Part shown: positions 19,369 through 24,242 of the stretch, one piece after another
Layout of the letters: each line of letters starts with the position of its first letter
How positions within the stretch are numbered: the stretch's first letter is position 1
Source of the DNA: Smittium culicis
Lineage: Eukaryota > Kickxellomycota > Harpellomycetes > Harpellales > Legeriomycetaceae
Reading direction: 5' to 3'
DNA length: 24,242 nucleotides
NCBI GenBank assembly: GCA_001970855.1
Contig: LSSN01005836.1
Coordinates: forward strand, 1 to 24,242
Notes under the pieces: generated by a model
Database searches by the model: none
What the model saw: only the letters and a program-made list of their open reading frames with translations
What the model was told of the DNA's origin: nothing
Made by a program: the position numbers and the translations under genes

Positions 19369-21181
19369 ATGAGTAAACCTACCACCAAAAGAAAGAGAAT
19401 TCAAGAGTTAACATCTGATGATGAAAAAAAGCTAAAACAGATTAAAGAGTGGGAACTTCAAGTTAATTCTGATCAGAAACATTTCAACAATATTACTCTT
19501 CTAGTAAACCTCAAAACCGGCAATTACCAGGTCAAAAACGCCGCCCATAGTTCACTCACTAGAATTTTTTCCAAACTCATAGACTCTGACTTAGTTATAA
19601 TCCATAAATCAATTAACCAAATAGATGATTCTGAAAATATCTCTCCTGAAGATCACAAAAAAATACTATCCAACTGGCTCTCTAAATCTTACCGCGCTTT
19701 TACTAGAAATCTTTTATCCTGCCTATACTCGAACGACGATGCTACCCAAGTTAACTCTTTAAGACTATTACATACCCTTATACAGAAAGAAGCTGCTTTC
19801 CTTAATCGCCAATCAAAAACTTACAAGTTTCCTGCACACCTCTACTCAGAAATAGTTACAGTAATTGTAACCAAAAAGAATGTCTCTGCAAATCTTATAT
19901 CTACTTTCCTAGATTCCTATTTATGCCAATACTCAGACCTACGCTTTTCTGCTTTAAAATATATTCCCAACGCCATAACTATTACTGATTCTAAAACCAA
20001 TCCCTCTAATTCCTCTAAGAATACTTTGGATCCTTCCGTTTTATCAAAAAACACCTTTCTAATCCTTAGTAGGATACCTTTCCTTGAAGAATCATCTAAG
20101 GTTGATCAATCTTTCTGGGTCCCTGTACCAAAAGGTATCATGAAAATTCTCCACATATTCATTTTATACTAGCTTCTAATTTACCTAACTATCTTTTAAT
20201 CAGTACTTAAATTCTTTTATATTTAAAATTTAAATATCGATTTTTTCTTATTTGTTTTTAGATATTTCTCCTAAACCCGGAGTACTTCGTACCACAACTT
20301 ATAGAAAATTCTATCAAGAATCTTGGATATCTTTTATGAAACTTCCACTATCCGCTGATTTATACAAACAAACTTTATCTTTGATCCACCGCAGAATCTT
20401 ACCTGGGATCCAAGCACCGTTTAGATTGATGGATTTTCTCTCTGTATCTTATGACTCTGGCGGCGCAATTAGTTTATTGGCACTTAACGGTCTTTACACA
20501 CTGATTTCAAAATATAATTTGACTTATCCTGATTTTTATATCAAGCTCTATGCCTTATTCGACAAGAACTTACTTCATGTAAAATACAGGTCCCGTTTCT
20601 TGCGCCTCGCTGATACTTTCTTATCCTCAACACATTTACCCTCGTACTTGGTTGCCGCTTTCATTAAGCGTATGGCTAGAATGTGCCTTTTTGCCACCCC
20701 ATCTGCAATAGCTGCTATCGTTCCTTTCATCTACAACCTTTTAAAACGCCATCCTTTGTGCATGGTCTTAATTCACAGAATAGATGGCGAAAATGAAGAC
20801 GAACTCGTTTCTAACGCTGAGACTAATCAAGATGACAATATTAATAATTTGGAATCTTCGTTTACCGACGATTTATCAACTGATGCTTATAACCCCACTG
20901 AACCTGATCCTGCAAAATGTAACGCTATTAACAGCTCTCTCTGGGAATTATTAGCTATTCAAAACCATTATTATGCAAACGTTTCGACAGTCGCTAACAT
21001 CTTTAATGACCCTTTTACCAAGCCCGAGTTCATTCTTGAGGATTTTTTGGATCATTCATACTCAACCATGTTTGTTTCAGAAACTGGCAGAAAGCTCAAA
21101 AATGCACCCGCTCTCTCCACTCCTATTCCAAACTCTCTATTTAGACCTGGCGAAGCTCTAACCGATATCATCAACTTCTAG
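19369..21181 (+). CDS. NOC4: Nucleolar complex protein 4 (NOC4/UTP19), two exons
   Basis: Noc4 partners Nop14 in the nucleolar SSU processome and is needed for 40S subunit maturation and export. Exons are 19369-20134 and 20262-21181. The donor is AAAG|GTATCA and the acceptor is TTTTTAG; phase 1 joins through a split Asp codon. The product is 561 residues, close to yeast Noc4 (552). The N-terminus is basic (TTKRKRIQEL). Exon 1 is an all-helical region with YRAFTRNLLSCLYSNDDATQ and a FPAHLYSEIV helix. Exon 2 holds the CBF/Mak21 domain: KFYQESWISFMKLPLSADLY, ALNGLYTLISKYNLTYPDFY, the LYALFDKNLLHVKYRSRFLR block, then PSYLVAAFIKRMARMCLFAT. An acidic loop follows, then the family-specific end SSLWELLAIQNHYYANVSTV and EDFLDHSYSTMF. 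The gene is intact. Its 3' end faces the Arg-Asp repeat gene. Confidence 0.92.
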
Positions 21182-22340
21182 CCAAATAAACTACAATCTT
21201 TAAAACGCTTTATATATAAATATTTTCAAAGCTCATACTAGTTTGAATGATTTACTTAACGAGCTAAAATATAAATCTTTCTTTAATATATTTATTTCCA
21301 CAATATTACTAAAATGGAGTAAACTACCTACGATATCATTTCAGTTCACTTTAAATATTCTAAAATTCTATTAAAATAATTTTATATAAACAAAACCATA
21401 ACCCAAGTCGTTATACTCATTTTTTTTATCTTGTCGAAATTTTTATACTAAAATTATAAATGTCATGCCATAAATTTGTTGCCCTTTATTTTAAAAAATA
21501 ATAATCATACAATAAACCAGGTTTATAATACATTTTTTTAAAACAGTTTGTCTTTATCAACTATTGGTTTTTTTAAAAAAAAAAAACTGTAACACTTAAA
21601 ACTTTTGTATCCAAAAAATAAGTCTACCTAACTATCCATCATATAGGATTTGGTAAGTATGGTTTAATAGGAACACCAGTAAACAACTAGCTATTTTTTC
21701 TTTTTTGATTTGGTGGATAAAGATTTGGTTTATTTATTATCTCTATCATATACAATATCTAAATCATAAAACGAATAAAAACATTATTTTGCAATCAAAA
21801 AATACAATTTATAACTAGGTAATATTCATATAAATCTGTAATTTTTCAACAATAGTTAAAAAATAAAGTTTTGTGAGCGCTGTTATCTCAATTATTCAAT
21901 TAACTTTTGTTTATCTGCGCTTAGACCAAATTTAAAAATACTTAATCCCGTCATTATTAGCTTGTTGTACCCTTGATAAAATAAACACTTGAAATTAAGT
22001 TTAATTATATAAAGCAATTTATTTAGATTTATTTATGCACAACACAAAAAAAAGCTTCAATGATTGTATAATATTGAGAAAGGTTATATTTATATATTAT
22101 GTAAATTAAAATTTTGAAATAGGTATGATAAAAAGACTACATATTCTGTAATTGGCAAGTGAAATAAAATTGTTGAAAATAAATCCAAAGCTTTAATTCT
22201 TTTTTATACTAATAAAATAAAAAATGGATTCATTAAATACGTATTTGGTAAACATTAATGCCATAGGCAAAAAAGCAAAAATAACCGGCTATTGGAAAAA
22301 AAAGAAGAGGTTTTTTTGATATTAAAGCACGAGTACATGG
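21182..22340. other. Intergenic stretch between convergent NOC4 and RD-repeat genes
   Basis: AT-rich, presumably both 3' UTRs plus spacer. One T-run/A-run hairpin-like sequence lies at about 21566-21591. No gene, RNA or element end was recognised. Confidence 0.6.
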
Positions 22341-24242
22341 TTATGTTTTGCGCTTGGAGGATCGTTTATCTCTACTTTCCCTGTCCTTTTCACGGTCTTT
22401 ATCTTTATCTCGTATCGACCTACTAAAAACCGCCCACCAAAAAAGAACATATAAATTAATTTTTTCGCCAAAATATAAAAAAAAAGCAGTATGTTGGATT
22501 TTTCAAAAAAAATTATAGCTCTATTAAATTACCCAAATATTTTTTACCTTTCTTTTGACTTGTTTCTTTTTTCTGCTCTAAATGCGGTGTTAGGGGACTG
22601 ACTTCGGTTACGCTAAAATAATAAGACATTTAATATTGAATCGAATATTTTGAAAATTTTTGAACTCTTAATGTACTTTTCAAAAAATATAAAATAAATA
22701 TTGTGCCTTTAGTTGTCTGGAGTTCGCTTCGGAACTGATTTCGTTTTGATTTTTATCATTAGCCGACTTTCTAGACTGTGGTTGCCTATCTTGCCTAACA
22801 TCTTTAGGTCTTTCTTTCGCTTTATCCCTGTCTCTTTCTCTATCTCGGTCGCGTGTACTATCTTTATCTCTCATTCTCTCTCTATCTCTATCAGCTTCTC
22901 GATCGTTGTTTCTTGTACTAGGTTTATCGTTTTTATCTCTGAGCTTATCCCTGTCTCTACCTCTGTCCCTTTCTCTATCTCTCTGATTTTCTCTATCTCT
23001 ATCTCTGTCCCTGTCACGAGCTCTATCTTTGGGGTCAAAGTTAGAGTGATCATTGGGCCTATCTTCATTTCTAAGTAACAAAATTTATAATTAGCAATTT
23101 TATCTTTAAATATTTCTCTCAAAGCTATAGCAGTTAAACCCGATTCTTGAATATGGATAATTTAAAGGTAGATATTCAATGTCTCGACAGCGTCAAGATA
23201 AATAATAAACATGTTAAAAAATAAAAATAATAATAAAAATAAAATTAGGACTTACTCATATCTTCCGCCAGATCCGACTCTTCTCCTATCAGAGCTTGAC
23301 TCTCTGTTGTTGTAATCTTGGAATCTGTTACGACCTTCCCTTCCAGAAGATGAATTATTCCTGTTTCTTTCCTGATCATAATCATCGTCGCCATTATAAT
23401 TATAGTTACTAGAATCATTATTTGATCTATCATCATATCCATTAGGACCTTCATTTCGATCATTTGTATTCCTGTTGTTATTACCTCTATAGTCTCTTTG
23501 GTTAAATTTACCACTATTGCTATTATACTGGCCTTGCACTTGATTTCGGCTATCACTTCCTTGTGACATATTTTGTGAACCAGGTTGAGGAATGCTATTT
23601 GGTCTAGTTTTATTTTGAGAGAAATTTTGTGATGAGTTGTTTTTATTACCTAAATCTTCAGATCCATTAAATATTTGATTTTGATCTGCACCTTGAATTT
23701 GGTTATTTTGAGGTCTTATCATATTTGGCTGGTTGCCTATAAACATCGATTGTGGGTTATTTCCAGGAAATCCCATAGGTCCGTCGATTTTTCCGGGGAA
23801 ATTATGCATAATTGGTCTTCCTTGCATTGGGCCTAAATTACCCATATGTGGCATATGTCCCATTGATGGCATCATACCATTCATTCCAAACGGTAGCCCC
23901 ATTGGGGCTCCCATCATCATTTGGTTGAGCGGTCTGTTCATACCGCCAATATTCATCATAGCGCCACCCGGAATAAAATTTTGCTGTAAATTTGGTGGGA
24001 TGGGTAGAATACCTTCATTTCCTTTTTTCGCAACAACTTCCAGGCTAGGATCCGTATTCGCACTCGTTTTATTATCTTTATCGGTAGAGCTTGACTCGAT
24101 ATTTGATGTAATAATGCTAAAAATAATTTCAACAAAACATATTAATCATTTAAAGGGTGATCATTAGTTAAAAAAACTATAAGCTTTTTTAAAACAGTAA
24201 TTTTTATCTATAAATTCCTCTTACCCTTTATCTGATGATTCA
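22341..24242 (-). CDS. Arg-Asp repeat nuclear protein, possibly Fip1-type 3'-processing factor (5' end outside window)
   Basis: The gene runs off the right edge. Exons in minus order are 24225-24242 (partial), 23256-24116, 22707-23070, 22548-22612 and 22341-22419, giving 461 residues in one consistent frame. After a short acidic/Ser stretch comes a Gly/Met/Pro/Asn-rich low-complexity region, including NLQQNFIPGGAMMNIGGMNR, then an Asn/Gln/Ser/Arg/Gly-rich tract ending SGGRYE. Next is a mixed-charge RD/RE repeat block of about 85 residues and a basic SKRKT end. Such RD tails mark nuclear RNA-processing proteins. The order, a Pro/Met/Gly region followed by an RD tail, fits Fip1, the poly(A)-polymerase tether of CPSF, but the diagnostic Fip1 motif would lie upstream. 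The third intron appears to use a GC donor, and the last acceptor is a tandem TAGTAG. Confidence 0.7.
22840..23030 (-). repeat. RD/RE codon repeat tract within the coding sequence
   Basis: Degenerate tandem AGAGAY/GAYAGR hexamers (ctatct, ctctgt and similar on plus) encode alternating Arg-Asp and Arg-Glu. Because of this regularity, the opposite strand and other frames also stay open, giving chance frames at 22713-23078 (plus) and 22871-23122 (minus) that are not genes. Confidence 0.85.

Noticed and set aside
20252..21181. Second NOC4 open frame as a separate gene
   Set aside because: Its apparent start is not an ATG, the codons at 20252-20261 belong to intron sequence, and the TTTTTAG acceptor at 20261 joins it in phase to the first exon.
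23733..24167. 144-codon plus-strand open frame rich in Ile, Pro and Gly
   Set aside because: It is antisense to the Met/Gly/Pro-rich exon of the RD-repeat gene; the skewed composition keeps several frames open.

Overview
This is an AT-rich nuclear window from a eukaryote, most likely an early-diverging fungus. The genes are well spaced and carry short GT-AG introns with AG|GTAAGT-like donors and TAG acceptors, often preceded by a CTAAC/TAATA-like branch sequence. Every recognisable host gene is a conserved fungal or eukaryotic housekeeping gene. The retroelement relic reads, from memory, very like DIRS elements of gut-dwelling Harpellales (Smittium-type) fungi. That lineage call rests on recollection and no search was run.

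Layout, left to right. (1) RRF1, mitochondrial ribosome recycling factor, plus strand, one exon (535-1353). (2) About 1.5 kb of AT-rich sequence with nothing recognised. (3) A small two-exon gene for a 93-residue protein with two hydrophobic segments (2870-3404, plus). (4) A ten-exon RIX1/PELP1-type ribosome-biogenesis gene on the minus strand (3661-7180), for which all nine introns resolve into one 873-residue reading frame. (5) An 8-9 kb graveyard of transposable elements (about 8026-16263): a decayed DIRS-like tyrosine-recombinase retrotransposon (gag, RT, RNase H, recombinase, all plus strand), split inside its RT-RNase H region by a 4505-bp element with terminal inverted repeats (10050-14554) flanked by a near-perfect 9-bp duplication. 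(6) A one-exon GNAT acetyltransferase (17143-17625, plus). (7) A three-exon gene for a probable mitochondrial ribosomal protein mL50 (17829-18720, minus). (8) A two-exon NOC4 gene (19369-21181, plus). (9) The last five exons of a gene for an Arg-Asp repeat protein (22341 to beyond 24242, minus), possibly a Fip1-type mRNA 3'-processing factor.

The host genes are not an operon. They do fall into two themes: mitochondrial translation (RRF1, mL50) and ribosome assembly (RIX1 for the 60S, NOC4 for the 40S). A (A/G)GCCAAT motif recurs about 160-310 bp upstream of several start codons and may be a shared CCAAT-type promoter element. No tRNA, rRNA, CRISPR array or bacterial-type operon was seen. I found no convincing undescribed system. 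The least explained content is the 4.5-kb inverted-repeat element, with its integrase-like fragment and GC-richer islands, and a dispersed repeat present three times (62-164, 16311-16373 inverted, 16711-16775).
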